A stretch of 64,000 nt of DNA from Henriciella sp. (GTDB taxonomy: Bacteria; Pseudomonadota; Alphaproteobacteria; Caulobacterales; Hyphomonadaceae). The notes under the pieces are model-generated. The model was not told the DNA's origin. It made no database searches and saw nothing but the letters and a program-made list of their open reading frames with translations. The translations under genes and the position numbers were made by a program. The stretch lies in assembly GCF_029936995.1 (NCBI RefSeq), contig NZ_JAPYRE010000001.1, forward strand, positions 558,001-622,000, read 5' to 3'. Positions 26,561-38,139 of this stretch are shown here, in pieces. Within the stretch, counting starts at the first letter, position 1; each line of letters opens with the position of its first letter.

Positions 26561-27296
26561 GACGGATGTCACCGCGGATGCCTTTCTCGGCGGGCGCGTC
26601 ACCGTTTTCCAGCCGCAGAAAGGCTTTCGCGCGGGCACCGACAGTGTGCTGCTCGCCGCCGCGCTCGATGCGGGGCAGCGCGGGACAGCCTGCGAGTTCG
26701 GCTGCGGTGCGGGCGGGGCATTGTTTCCGGCCGCCTGGCGGCTGAAAGACTGCACGTTCACAGGGCTTGAAGCCGATGCGGCAATGCTGGCGCTAGCCCG
26801 GCGCGGCACAGGGGAAAACGGGTTCGAGGGCCGCGTAGAGCTGCTCGAGCAGGATGTCGCAGCGATTCCCGCAGACTGGGAGAACCGCCACGACCTCGTC
26901 TTCTCCAACCCGCCTTTTTTCGAGCCGGGCCGGATCCGGCAGCCGGGCGAGGGCCGCGAGGCCGCCTATCTCGAATCGGTGCCGCTGAAGGACTGGATCG
27001 GCGCGATGCTCTTTACGCTGAAGCCCAAGGGCACTTTCGTGATGATCCACCGTGCCTCGGAACTGGCGCGCATACTTTCCGTGATCGAGCGGCGCACTGG
27101 CGAGATTGCCGTCATGCCGGTGCGCTCATGGCCGGGTGCGGACGCCAAGCGCGTGATCGTGAAGGCGCGCAAGGGCCTGCGCTCCGGCCCGATGCGGCTT
27201 CTGTCCGGGATCGACCTCTATGCCGCGAAAGGCGGCCCGCGTACGCAGCTGATGGAAGAGGTGGCAGGCTACGGCATGGGGCTGGACTGGGGGTAG
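26553..27296 (+). CDS. TrmN6-like tRNA1(Val) A37 N6-methyltransferase
   Basis: The 247-residue class I methyltransferase has a SAM-binding loop EFGCGAGG (48-55), an acidic loop GLEAD and the catalytic NPPF (119-122) used by N6-adenine or amide methylases. The N-terminal FLGGRVTVFQPQKGFRAGTDSVLL matches the TrmN6/YfiC family that modifies A37 of tRNA(Val). It is translationally coupled to the DUF2007 gene. The RNA substrate is a family inference. Confidence 0.85.
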   Translation: MAETDVTADAFLGGRVTVFQPQKGFRAGTDSVLLAAALDAGQRGTACEFGCGAGGALFPAAWRLKDCTFTGLEADAAMLALARRGTGENGFEGRVELLEQDVAAIPADWENRHDLVFSNPPFFEPGRIRQPGEGREAAYLESVPLKDWIGAMLFTLKPKGTFVMIHRASELARILSVIERRTGEIAVMPVRSWPGADAKRVIVKARKGLRSGPMRLLSGIDLYAAKGGPRTQLMEEVAGYGMGLDWG

Positions 27297-27333
27297 CGCG
27301 CAACCGGATCATGAAGCCGTGCGTTCATATAAT

Positions 27334-27474
27334 ATGCAGTTCTGGTTCAACATCCTGATGGTTTCTGGCGCAATCGCAGGTGTCCTCATGGGCGCCCTTG
27401 CGCATCCGAAGATTTATGCAGGCGTGTTTGGCGGACGGGCCAGCAGCGCAGATCATGACGGGCGACAGGGCTAG
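27334..27474 (+). CDS. Possible 46-residue membrane peptide
   Basis: A short frame between the methylase and glyQ starts MQFWFNILMVSGAIAGVLMG and has one strongly hydrophobic segment, then a polar tail ending DHDGRQG. The amino-acid pattern is that of a real single-pass peptide, but I see no good ribosome-binding site, so it is a candidate only. The rest of the 263-nt gap shows no other gene. Confidence 0.35.
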   Translation: MQFWFNILMVSGAIAGVLMGALAHPKIYAGVFGGRASSADHDGRQG

Positions 27475-27559
27475 ACGTGATCCCGCAGTTGCGAAATCGG
27501 CTGTCTGGCGCTAGGCGGAAGGCGGAATAATTTCAGGCCACTGATTCAGGCTGTCCTTC

Positions 27560-28459
27560 ATGACGACACTGACTGCGCGCGACAAACCCGCTTCCTTCCA
27601 GGAGCTGATCCTGCGGCTGCAGGCCTATTGGGCCGGCAAGGGCTGTGCGATCCTGCAACCCTACGACATGGAAGTCGGCGCGGGTACGCTGCACCCGGCG
27701 ACCGTGCTGCGTGCACTCGGCCCGAAGGACTGGCGGGCCGCCTATGTCCAGCCCTCGCGGCGGCCGGGCGATGCGCGTTATGGGGAAAACCCCAACCGGC
27801 TCGGCCACTATTACCAGTTCCAGGTCATCCTTAAGCCCAACCCGGCAGATCTTCAGGACCTCTATCTCAATTCGCTCTACGAAATCGGCATCGACCCGAT
27901 GGTGCATGATATCCGCTTCGTGGAGGATGACTGGGAGAACCCGACCGTGGGCGCATGGGGGCTTGGCTGGGAAGTCTGGTGCGACGGGATGGAAGTCTCG
28001 CAATACACCTATTTCCAGCAGGTTGGCGGGCTCGACGTGTTCCCGGTCTCCGGTGAACTGACTTACGGGCTGGAGCGGCTGGCCATGTATGTCTTCGGCG
28101 TCGACAATGTCTACAATCTGCCGTTCAACGCGCCCGACAGCGAGACCCCGCTCTCCTATGGCGATGTGTTCCTGCAGAACGAGATCGAGCAGTCGGCCTT
28201 CAATTTCGAGCTTGCCGATGTCGAGATGCTGCACAAATGGTTCGAGGGCTGCGAGCGCCAGTCCACAACCCTGCGCGAAGCGGGCAAGCCGCTGCCGGCT
28301 TATGACTTCGCGCTGAAAGCCTCCCACGTCTTCAACCTGATCGATGCGCGCGGCGCGATCAGCCCGACCGAGCGCCAGGCCTTCATTGCTCGCGTGCGCG
28401 ACCTGGCACGCGGGGCGGCCGAAAAATGGGCCGAGCAGGAAGAGGCACGGGCGTCATGA
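27560..28459 (+). CDS. glyQ: Glycyl-tRNA synthetase alpha subunit
   Basis: This 299-residue subunit carries the catalytic class II core. [18 protein letters not shown] opens the protein, followed by [14 protein letters not shown], motif-2-like [20 protein letters not shown] and the Gly/Glu-rich [14 protein letters not shown]. It works as an alpha2beta2 enzyme with GlyS. The stop overlaps the ATG of a lipoprotein gene by 4 nt, which places an unrelated gene between glyQ and glyS. Confidence 0.96.
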   Translation: MTTLTARDKPASFQELILRLQAYWAGKGCAILQPYDMEVGAGTLHPATVLRALGPKDWRAAYVQPSRRPGDARYGENPNRLGHYYQFQVILKPNPADLQDLYLNSLYEIGIDPMVHDIRFVEDDWENPTVGAWGLGWEVWCDGMEVSQYTYFQQVGGLDVFPVSGELTYGLERLAMYVFGVDNVYNLPFNAPDSETPLSYGDVFLQNEIEQSAFNFELADVEMLHKWFEGCERQSTTLREAGKPLPAYDFALKASHVFNLIDARGAISPTERQAFIARVRDLARGAAEKWAEQEEARAS

Positions 28460-28941
28460 AGCGGCTTTCCCTGCTTCTCGTATTGCCGGCTATGCTTGTG
28501 TCTGCCTGCGGTGATGGCGGGCAGGCGCCCAAGAGTGAAGGCAGCAAAACCCCGACCGCGCCGGCCATCGCCACGGACATGCAAAGCCCGGTCGAGGACC
28601 CGTTCTGCTATTTTGCCGCTGAAGGTACCGAACCACTGACGGGGGACGCGGCGCGCTATGTCTTCGTCACGAAGACCGGCAAAAGCGTCTATCAGGGCTA
28701 TGCCAGGCTTGATGGCGAGGTGACGAAACTCACCGAGGTCGAGGCGGGCTTTGGCGCAGGCATGGAAACGCGCCGCTTCGTCAGCGGGGATGACAGCGTC
28801 GAACTGGAAGTCATCCTGCTTGAGGCTGGCGAGAGCGAGGCGGCGACGCGCTATACCGGGTCAGTCCGCGTCATTTATCCGGTTGAGGGCGAGGCCGTTA
28901 AATTCTATGGCGAGTGCCGTCACGAAAGTGTGGCGGAATGA
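28456..28941 (+). CDS. Lipoprotein of unknown function between glyQ and glyS
   Basis: The 161-residue protein has a signal peptide and lipobox MLVSAC (Cys near 18), a Gly/Lys/Thr-rich linker and a C-terminal domain of alternating charged beta-like strands ([21 protein letters not shown]). The ATG overlaps the glyQ stop, so it is translated from the same mRNA. The short frame before this ATG lies over glyQ and is not part of the gene. I cannot assign a family. Confidence 0.75.
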   Translation: MKRLSLLLVLPAMLVSACGDGGQAPKSEGSKTPTAPAIATDMQSPVEDPFCYFAAEGTEPLTGDAARYVFVTKTGKSVYQGYARLDGEVTKLTEVEAGFGAGMETRRFVSGDDSVELEVILLEAGESEAATRYTGSVRVIYPVEGEAVKFYGECRHESVAE

Positions 28942-28979
28942 TCCGGCCACAGACCAACAATGGGGCGCGCTGAAACGCC

Positions 28980-31265
28980 ATGGCGGAACTGCTTCTCGAA
29001 CTCTTTTCCGAAGAGATACCAGCCCGGATGCAGGCGAAGGCCGAAGCCGACCTGAAGGCTGCGCTCGAAAAGGGCCTGTCGGAGGCCGGGGTCGGGTATG
29101 AGCGCGTGGTGACCCTGTCAGGGCCGCGCCGTCTGACGGTCTGTGTCGAGGGCCTGCCGCTGAAGTCGGCTGATGTCAGCGAGGAAAAGAAAGGCCCGAA
29201 AGTCGGCGCGCCGGAGAAGGCTGTTGAAGGCTTCATGCGAGGTGCGGGGCTCTCTTCCATCGACGAGGCGGAAGTCCGCAGCGATCCCAAAAAGGGCGAC
29301 TTCTACGTTGCCGTGCGCGAAATTCCGGGCCGCGCGCTGGAAGACATTATTGCAGAGCTGGTGCCCGATATCGTGCGTGGCTTCCACTGGCCAAAGTCGA
29401 TGCGCTGGGGGCGCGGCGAGCTGCGCTGGGTGCGCCCGCTGCAACGCATACTCTGCGTGTTCGACGGCAAGACGGTCGATTTCGGCATTGACGGGCTGAA
29501 ATCCGGCAACCTCACTGAAGGTCACCGCATCATGGGACGCGGGCCGTTCGAAGTGGCGTCATTCGACGAGTATTGCGCCGTGCTTGAGGGCGATGGCTGC
29601 GTCGTGCTGAACCGGCAGGACCGCCGCCTGCTGATCGAGGAGCAGGCGCACAAGGTGTGTCTGGAAGCCGGGCTCGAACTGGTCGAGGACAAGGGGCTGC
29701 TGGAAGAAGTGACGGGGCTGGCCGAATGGCCGGTCGTTCTCTTGGGCAAGATGGACGAGGCATTCCTGAGCCTGCCGCCGGAAGTCATCCAGCTCTCCAT
29801 GCGTACTCACCAGAAATATTTCGCCGTGCGCGACCCGAAGACGGGCGAGCTGGCACCAAATTTCGTCGTGGTCGCCAATGTCGAGGCGAGCGATGGCGGC
29901 GAGGCGATTGCGGCGGGCAACTCGCGGGTGTTGTCCGCGCGGCTCGATGATGCACGCTTCTTCTGGGACAATGACCGGGGCACGCCGCTGGAAGAGATGG
30001 CGAAGAAGCTTTCGACCATCGACTTCAAGAAAGAGCTCGGGAGCGTTGCGGATAAAGTGGACCGCGTCGCTGCGCTGGCGCGTGAGCTGGCGCCGAAGGT
30101 CGGGGCTGATCCGGACGTGGCTGAACGTGCCGCGCGCCTTGACAAGGCCGATCTCGTCTCCGGCATGGTGGGTGAATTCCCCGAGCTTCAGGGGGTTATG
30201 GGCGGCTATTATGCCCGCGAGCAGGGCGAAGACACGGCGGTCGCGACCGCCATTGCCGAACACTACAAACCTGTTGGCCCGTCGGATGATGTGCCATCAG
30301 AGCCGGTGAGCATCGCTGTCGCGCTCGCCGACAAGCTCGATACGCTGGTCGGCTTCTGGGCGATCGATGAAAAACCCACCGGCTCGAAAGACCCGTTTGC
30401 GCTGCGCCGCGCGGCGTTGGGGGTTGTGCGGCTTGTTCTGGAGAATGGGGTGCGGCTCGATCTTAGGTCGCTCACATCCGACACGGTTTTGGCAATGGCG
30501 TTTGGTCGCGTGTTCAACACTGCATTGTACCTAGCATATGAAAAAAGAGATGCAGCTTGGGCTGCGACCCTAGAAAACAGATTCTTTTCGGCTGAAGGTA
30601 ATCCCGTTCTTTCCGCGAAAGATGTTGAGGAAATGTGGGCCGATGAAGCGTACGACCCGCTAAGGGGTAAACTCTATAATCTCGATGTTCGCGATGCTCC
30701 GCATCAATTCATTGAGCGCCAAGGTGGAGTTCTGGGAAGCCTTGCCGAATTTTTCATCGACCGCCTGAAGCAATATCTCCGCGACTCCGGCGCGCGTTAC
30801 GACCTGATCGACGCGGTCTTCGCGCTGGGCGAGGATGATCTGGTGCTCATCGTCAAGCGCGTCGAGGCGCTGGCGGCGTTCCTGGAGACCGAGGACGGGG
30901 CGAACCTGCTGGCGGGCTACAAGCGCGCGGCGAACATCCTGAAGGCGGAGGAGAAGAAGGACGGCAAAGCCCATGACGGCGCGCCCGATCCGGCACGCTT
31001 CGAGCTGGACGAAGAACGCGCGCTGCACGCCGCAATCACCGGATCCGTGACCGCTGCGGAGGCTGCGCTGGCGCAGGAAGATTTTGAAAAGGCAATGAGT
31101 GCGCTATCAACACTGCGCGCCCCTGTTGATGCCTTCTTCGATGCTGTAACGGTCAACGCCGAGAGCGAAGGATTGAGGCAGAACCGCCTGTTTATTCTGA
31201 ATTCCATCCGGGATGCGTTGCACCGCGTCGCGGACTTTTCGAAAGTGTCGGCCACGCCGGTGTGA
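28980..31265 (+). CDS. glyS: Glycyl-tRNA synthetase beta subunit (with internal insert)
   Basis: The 761-residue tRNA-binding subunit starts [17 protein letters not shown] and contains [23 protein letters not shown] and, in the HD-like middle, [24 protein letters not shown]. The C-terminal anticodon-binding domain ends [15 protein letters not shown]. Residues about 496-590 (30465-30750) form an extra segment with unusual, A/T-rich codons (AAAAAAGAG, CTA, TTA). The frame is intact through it, so this is an insertion, not a break. GlyS is usually nearer 690 residues. Confidence 0.93.
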   Translation: MAELLLELFSEEIPARMQAKAEADLKAALEKGLSEAGVGYERVVTLSGPRRLTVCVEGLPLKSADVSEEKKGPKVGAPEKAVEGFMRGAGLSSIDEAEVRSDPKKGDFYVAVREIPGRALEDIIAELVPDIVRGFHWPKSMRWGRGELRWVRPLQRILCVFDGKTVDFGIDGLKSGNLTEGHRIMGRGPFEVASFDEYCAVLEGDGCVVLNRQDRRLLIEEQAHKVCLEAGLELVEDKGLLEEVTGLAEWPVVLLGKMDEAFLSLPPEVIQLSMRTHQKYFAVRDPKTGELAPNFVVVANVEASDGGEAIAAGNSRVLSARLDDARFFWDNDRGTPLEEMAKKLSTIDFKKELGSVADKVDRVAALARELAPKVGADPDVAERAARLDKADLVSGMVGEFPELQGVMGGYYAREQGEDTAVATAIAEHYKPVGPSDDVPSEPVSIAVALADKLDTLVGFWAIDEKPTGSKDPFALRRAALGVVRLVLENGVRLDLRSLTSDTVLAMAFGRVFNTALYLAYEKRDAAWAATLENRFFSAEGNPVLSAKDVEEMWADEAYDPLRGKLYNLDVRDAPHQFIERQGGVLGSLAEFFIDRLKQYLRDSGARYDLIDAVFALGEDDLVLIVKRVEALAAFLETEDGANLLAGYKRAANILKAEEKKDGKAHDGAPDPARFELDEERALHAAITGSVTAAEAALAQEDFEKAMSALSTLRAPVDAFFDAVTVNAESEGLRQNRLFILNSIRDALHRVADFSKVSATPV

Positions 31266-31274
31266 GGAGCAGAG

Positions 31275-31674
31275 ATGTTTTTAATCCTGCTCCTGATCGG
31301 TCTGGTCGTATTTGTGATCTGGGGGTTGCTGAACATGCCATCGCGGCAGGCAAAGGAGATCTTCGAGGCTGAGGGACCGTCACCCGATGGGGTGTGCGAC
31401 CGGGACCGCGCCTACGTGCTCGACCTGCACCGCCAGTTCGGCACGGGTGATTTCTTTCTCAAATCCATAAAAGAGCGCACGCTTGATCCCACGATCGCGG
31501 CGCAATTTGGAATACAACCATCAAGGCTGGATGACACCACCGAACTCGGTGTACGTCTGCCGCATCTGAACCTGCTGGTCTCCTATGAACCTGGCCGGTA
31601 TCGCCTGACCGACGATGCCGCACGCCTGGCCGGAGAACTGGCAGCCTCACACCAAAGTCAGGAGACGAGACATC

Positions 31675-31682
<8 letters not shown>
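31275..31682 (+). CDS. Small membrane-anchored protein of unknown function
   Basis: The 135-residue protein has one N-terminal membrane helix (FLILLLIGLVVFVIWGLL) and a soluble C-terminal part. It follows glyS by 9 nt and overlaps the ppdK start by 8 nt, so it belongs to this operon. No family motif is recognisable. GGAG precedes its ATG. Confidence 0.7.
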
Positions 31683-34368
<2,686 letters not shown>

Positions 34369-34730
34369 AACGCTTCACGCGACTCGACAGACTGAGGTCA
34401 CGGTCAGAAATCACACGGATTTCGTGTTGCATTTTTGCGACACTGTAATTTCTGGCTATGGCCCGGACCGTCGCGTTTTAACGTGATGTGAAACTGAATT
34501 TGAAAGGTTTTTTGGCCGTACGATAACAGGTTGATAACCAGTTCAGATGGAGACAGGTTCCCAACTGACAGAAATGTAAGTCTTCAAAAACAGCTCTTCA
34601 TTGCTATGTGGCAGCTCAGAAAGATACTCAAAGCTCAAGGTAGCTGAACGTGATTGATGCATGAACCGGGCCGTTCTGGCCCGGTTCATGCTCATTGAGC
34701 CACAAGGCAAGCTAAGTTAAGAGGCAGGTG
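34369..34730. other. 362-nt intergenic region after ppdK with a strong stem-loop
   Basis: No coding region is convincing here. A weak terminator may follow ppdK: ACACG-GATTT-CGTGT (34413-34427) with a five-T run at 34432-34436. One GANTC site (GACTC) lies at 34381. The main element is the stem at 34659-34691. The region presumably carries the promoter of the cell-wall hydrolase gene, but I cannot place -35 and -10 boxes with confidence. Confidence 0.5.
34659..34691 (+). other. 14-bp perfect inverted repeat before the cell-wall hydrolase gene
   Basis: Arms GCATGAACCGGGCC (34659-34672) and GGCCCGGTTCATGC (34678-34691) enclose a 5-nt loop. There is no T run, and the hydrolase start codon is 40 nt downstream. 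It may be a terminator for the upstream operon, a leader hairpin or a protein-binding site. Confidence 0.55.
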
Positions 34731-35738
34731 ATGTCGAAGAAGACCCATCTTAGCCCGCGTGGAAACGCGGACCGGTCACTTCGCGGCAGAATTGCACGCT
34801 GGTGGTTGGCGAAACCGGACACTGAACAGCGCGCTGTTATTGCGCGGGCTGCAGTGACGTCCGTTTGCGCGCTCGGGCTCATGGCGGCCATGCCAGTCAT
34901 TTCTTCCGTAAACCTCCAGAAACAGGCCGAGGCTGAAGCCCGTGCGCAGACAGAGCGTTTCGCGGCCGCCCAGGATGCCGGCGATGCCGTGCGCGCCGAT
35001 CCCAAGGCGCCCCGCCTGATGCAGCATGAATGGCTGCGCAATGTCGAATATTCGCTGGAACGCAATCCGGACGGGGCCCTAAGCCGCTATAGCGGGCTCG
35101 AACGTGATGCGGCCGTCCTTGCGGGTATGAAAAGTTTCGATCCAGCCCATCTGGCACGGGCCGAGGACATGGACCGCCAGATGAAGTGTCTTGCTGAAGC
35201 GGTTTATTACGAAGCCCGCAGCGAATCTTCCTCCGGGCAACTTGCTGTTGCAGAAGTGATCATGAATCGCGTGCGCGATCACCGGTATCCCAACACAGCC
35301 TGCGACGTTGTCTATCAAGGGGCAACGCAGACGACCGGATGTCAGTTCACTTTTACCTGCGATGGGGCGATGGCACGTGCGCCGCATGGCTATCGCTGGA
35401 CGCGGGCCAAGACAGTTGCTGCACACGTGATGCTCGAGCTGCAGGAATCGCGTACCAGCGGCGCAACGCATTACCATGCCAATTATGTGAACCCGGTCTG
35501 GAATTCAGGTCTGATCCACACCTCCACAATTGGCACGCATATCTTCTACCGGTTCCCGCGTGGCACTGAATGGGCCAGCGCGAAGGCCGCTGAACGCGCC
35601 CGCATCAAGCAGGCGAATGCCGAAAGCAATGGCGGCGGCAGCAACAAGGCCCAGAAGACCATCATGACTGTCGACGCGCCGCCAGAAACAAAAGATCTGA
35701 ATGCACGTTCTCTCAACGTGTTAAGTCCCGCCCCCTGA
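34731..35738 (+). CDS. SleB-type cell wall hydrolase
   Basis: The 335-residue protein has an N-terminal membrane anchor (near residues 38-55), an Ala/Glu-rich linker and a C-terminal hydrolase_2 domain from about residue 150: LAEAVYYEARSESSSGQLAVAEVIMNRV and the cysteine pair in TTGCQFTFTCDG. SleB/CwlJ-like enzymes cleave peptidoglycan; the catalytic Glu is in YYEARSE. The ATG at 34731 follows AGAGGCAGG; the GTG just upstream gives one more residue and is less likely. The 5' leader contains a 14-bp stem. Confidence 0.87.
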   Translation: MSKKTHLSPRGNADRSLRGRIARWWLAKPDTEQRAVIARAAVTSVCALGLMAAMPVISSVNLQKQAEAEARAQTERFAAAQDAGDAVRADPKAPRLMQHEWLRNVEYSLERNPDGALSRYSGLERDAAVLAGMKSFDPAHLARAEDMDRQMKCLAEAVYYEARSESSSGQLAVAEVIMNRVRDHRYPNTACDVVYQGATQTTGCQFTFTCDGAMARAPHGYRWTRAKTVAAHVMLELQESRTSGATHYHANYVNPVWNSGLIHTSTIGTHIFYRFPRGTEWASAKAAERARIKQANAESNGGGSNKAQKTIMTVDAPPETKDLNARSLNVLSPAP

Positions 35739-35754
35739 TCGAGAGGAGTGTGAG

Positions 35755-36414
35755 ATGGCTGACGGACGGCTTTTCGAGGATGTAGACACCTATATCAACA
35801 GCCTTTTCGCCGGGCCGGATGCCGTGCTGGACCGGGCGATTGAGCGCTCGGCGAAAGCCGGTCTGCCGGATATCCAGCTCACACCGGGCCAGGGCAAGCT
35901 GATTTACATGCTTGCCAAGATGATTGGCGCCAGCCGCATCCTCGAAGTCGGGACACTCGGCGGCTATTCCACAGTCTGGCTCGGCCGGGCCTTGCCGGAA
36001 GATGGTGAGCTTGTTTCGGTCGAACTTGAATCATCCCATGTTCAGATTGCCCGCGAAACGCTGAAAGATGCTGGCCTTTCCCGCCTCTGTCAGGTGATTG
36101 AAGGGCGTGGACTTGATGAAATGGCGGCCTTGGACCCGTATTTCGACATGGTCTTCCTTGATGCGAACAAGGATGGCTATCCGGCCTATCTCAGGCAGGC
36201 CCTCAGGCTGACACGTCCGGGCGGGCTGATTGCGGCGGACAATGTCGTGCGCGAAGGCGCCGTGCTTCAGCCATCAAAGGTCGACCCGAATGCCATTGGC
36301 GCGGCCGCTTTCAACCAGGCACTCGCCAGCCACCCGCAACTGGAGGCCATTATCCTCCAGCAGGTTGGTATCAAGGGCCATGACGGGCTCGCCGTGGCGC
36401 GGGTCAAGGACTGA
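35755..36414 (+). CDS. SAM-dependent O-methyltransferase (CCoAOMT/family 3)
   Basis: The 219-residue enzyme has the family 3 O-methyltransferase fold: SRILEVGTLGGYSTVWLGRAL for SAM binding, VSVELESSHVQIARETL, and the metal-site region FLDANKDGYPAYLRQA followed by ADNVVREG. The natural phenolic substrate is not predictable. It follows the hydrolase by 16 nt with AGGAG before the ATG, and its stop is 2 nt from that of the convergent SDR gene. Confidence 0.88.
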   Translation: MADGRLFEDVDTYINSLFAGPDAVLDRAIERSAKAGLPDIQLTPGQGKLIYMLAKMIGASRILEVGTLGGYSTVWLGRALPEDGELVSVELESSHVQIARETLKDAGLSRLCQVIEGRGLDEMAALDPYFDMVFLDANKDGYPAYLRQALRLTRPGGLIAADNVVREGAVLQPSKVDPNAIGAAAFNQALASHPQLEAIILQQVGIKGHDGLAVARVKD

Positions 36415-36416
36415 GC

Positions 36417-37226
36417 CTAGTCCCGCGGACCGAGTGTTCTTTGCAGGGTTTTCTTGAGCCGTCCGGGCATGAAGCGGGCAGCAAAGCGGGTACGTTCGGC
36501 CATCTTGCCGGCCATGTAGTGCACCTCCTTGCCGTGGGCGGCTTCCCAGGCTTTTTCCGCAGCGAGTTCGACCGGATAGACTTCCTGTCCCTGTTCACGG
36601 ATCTGGTCGCTCATCTTTTCATTGGCGCCGTCAGCCTTGCCCATGTCGAGGATCGGCGTGTCGATGAACCAGGGCATCAGTGACGTTACGCGGATACCGA
36701 TATTGGAAAATTCGACGTCGAGCGCTTCGGTCAGCCCGCGCACGGCAAACTTGGTGGCGGAATAGACGGCCAGCTTCGGCGCGCCGAAAACGCCCGCCGT
36801 CGAGGCAGTGTTGACGATCCGTGAGCCGGGTGTGTCACGCAACAGGGGCAGGGCGGCCTGCACGCCATTGATGACGCCTTTCACATTGACATCGACGACC
36901 CAGTCATTGTCTTCCCCGGACATTTCCTCGAACCAGCCGTGACGCCCGACGCCGGCATTGTTGAACAGCACTGTCATGCGCCCATCCGTGGCTTCACCGA
37001 ATTGCTTGACGGCGGCGTTCCAGTCGTCGCGGTTGCGAACGTCGAGTTTTGCGGAGACGCAATTGTCTTCGCCGATCTGTCTGGCGACCTCGGCAAGGCC
37101 TGCCTCGTCGACATCGTAAAGCCCGACAAACCAGCTACGGTCAGCGAAGAGTTCAGCCGTTGCCTTGCCGATACCGGATGCGGCACCAGTGATAAAGATG
37201 CTCTTGCGGCCTGTGCATTTGCCCAT
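36417..37226 (-). CDS. Short-chain dehydrogenase/reductase
   Basis: The 269-residue classical SDR has a Rossmann glycine motif TGAASGIG near residue 14, NNAG in the middle (LFNNAGVG), the active-site YSATK and a Ser-rich TAST upstream of it. It reduces or oxidises an unknown alcohol/carbonyl. GGAGG precedes the ATG at 37226, which is preferred over an upstream in-frame ATG at 37244. The C-terminus is basic and tapered. No partner gene indicates the substrate. Confidence 0.88.
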   Translation of the reverse strand: MGKCTGRKSIFITGAASGIGKATAELFADRSWFVGLYDVDEAGLAEVARQIGEDNCVSAKLDVRNRDDWNAAVKQFGEATDGRMTVLFNNAGVGRHGWFEEMSGEDNDWVVDVNVKGVINGVQAALPLLRDTPGSRIVNTASTAGVFGAPKLAVYSATKFAVRGLTEALDVEFSNIGIRVTSLMPWFIDTPILDMGKADGANEKMSDQIREQGQEVYPVELAAEKAWEAAHGKEVHYMAGKMAERTRFAARFMPGRLKKTLQRTLGPRD

Positions 37227-37287
37227 GTGTCCTGCTCCTCCCAATCGCTGCCCTTCTTATACGGAACAGCTTATAGCGGAAACAGCT

Positions 37288-38139
37288 TCACGGCAGGTCG
37301 AGACCGACGTCAAGATTTGACGCAGAGTGAGTGAGTGCGCCAACCGAGATATAATCGACCCCGGTTTCGGCAATTCCAGATACCGTGTCGAGGTTCACAC
37401 CCCCTGAAGCCTCAGCCTTGCAGGCGCCGTCAATCATGGTGACGGCCGCGCGCAGCGTTTCATTGTCCATATTGTCCAGCAGGACGGCATGAGGCTTGTG
37501 CTGGAGCGCTTCCTGAAGCTGGGCGAGCGTGTCGACCTCCACCTCGATCATGCGCAGGTGCCCGGCATAGGCGTGGGCGCGTTTGAGTGCGTCGCTGACC
37601 GATCCGCAGGCGGCGATGTGATTGTCCTTGATCAGGATGGCATCATCCAGGCCATAGCGGTGAGAGGTGCCGCCGCCGCAGCGCACGGCGCGTTTTTCCA
37701 GGGCGCGGTGGCCGGGCGTGGTCTTGCGCGTGCAGACGATCGTGGCATCGGTGTGCGCGACTTTCTCGACAAAGCTGGCGGTCAGCGTTGCGATGCCGGA
37801 GAGACGCCCGATAAAATTCAGCATCGTCCGCTCAGCCATGAGGATCGACCGGGCCTCGCCTGTCAGCGTAGCAATCAGGTCGCCGGGAGAAATCGGGTCA
37901 GCGTCCTGCATGGCCTGTTCGAGTGCGACGGCCGGGTCAATGCATTTCAGGGCATGGGCGGCGACGTCCATGCCGGCGAGCGTACCGGCTTTGCGGGCAC
38001 GGATCTCTGCCTTGATATGCGTGTCCGGACTGATCGTTGCGTCGGTCGTCAGGTCACCGGCGCGGCCGAGATCTTCAGCGAGCGCGAGGCGAACGATCGG
38101 GTCGAGAACCGGCGCGGGCAGGGGCGGAGGAGCAATCAT
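37288..38139 (-). CDS. nadC: Quinolinate phosphoribosyltransferase (nicotinate-nucleotide pyrophosphorylase)
   Basis: The 283-residue enzyme turns quinolinate and PRPP into nicotinate mononucleotide. Family sequence includes AEDLGRAGDLTTDA near the N-terminus, CTRKTTPGHRALEKRAVRCGG and HRYGLDDAILIKDNHIA in the active site, and VEVEVDTLAQL near the end of the barrel. Its ATG overlaps the nadB stop by 4 nt, so it is translationally coupled. It ends the nadA-x-y-nadB-nadC unit. Confidence 0.95.
   Translation of the reverse strand: MIAPPPLPAPVLDPIVRLALAEDLGRAGDLTTDATISPDTHIKAEIRARKAGTLAGMDVAAHALKCIDPAVALEQAMQDADPISPGDLIATLTGEARSILMAERTMLNFIGRLSGIATLTASFVEKVAHTDATIVCTRKTTPGHRALEKRAVRCGGGTSHRYGLDDAILIKDNHIAACGSVSDALKRAHAYAGHLRMIEVEVDTLAQLQEALQHKPHAVLLDNMDNETLRAAVTMIDGACKAEASGGVNLDTVSGIAETGVDYISVGALTHSASNLDVGLDLP

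Noticed and set aside
34661-34720. 19-codon frame across the hairpin upstream of the cell-wall hydrolase
   Set aside because: It has no ribosome-binding site and its codons are dictated by the palindrome.
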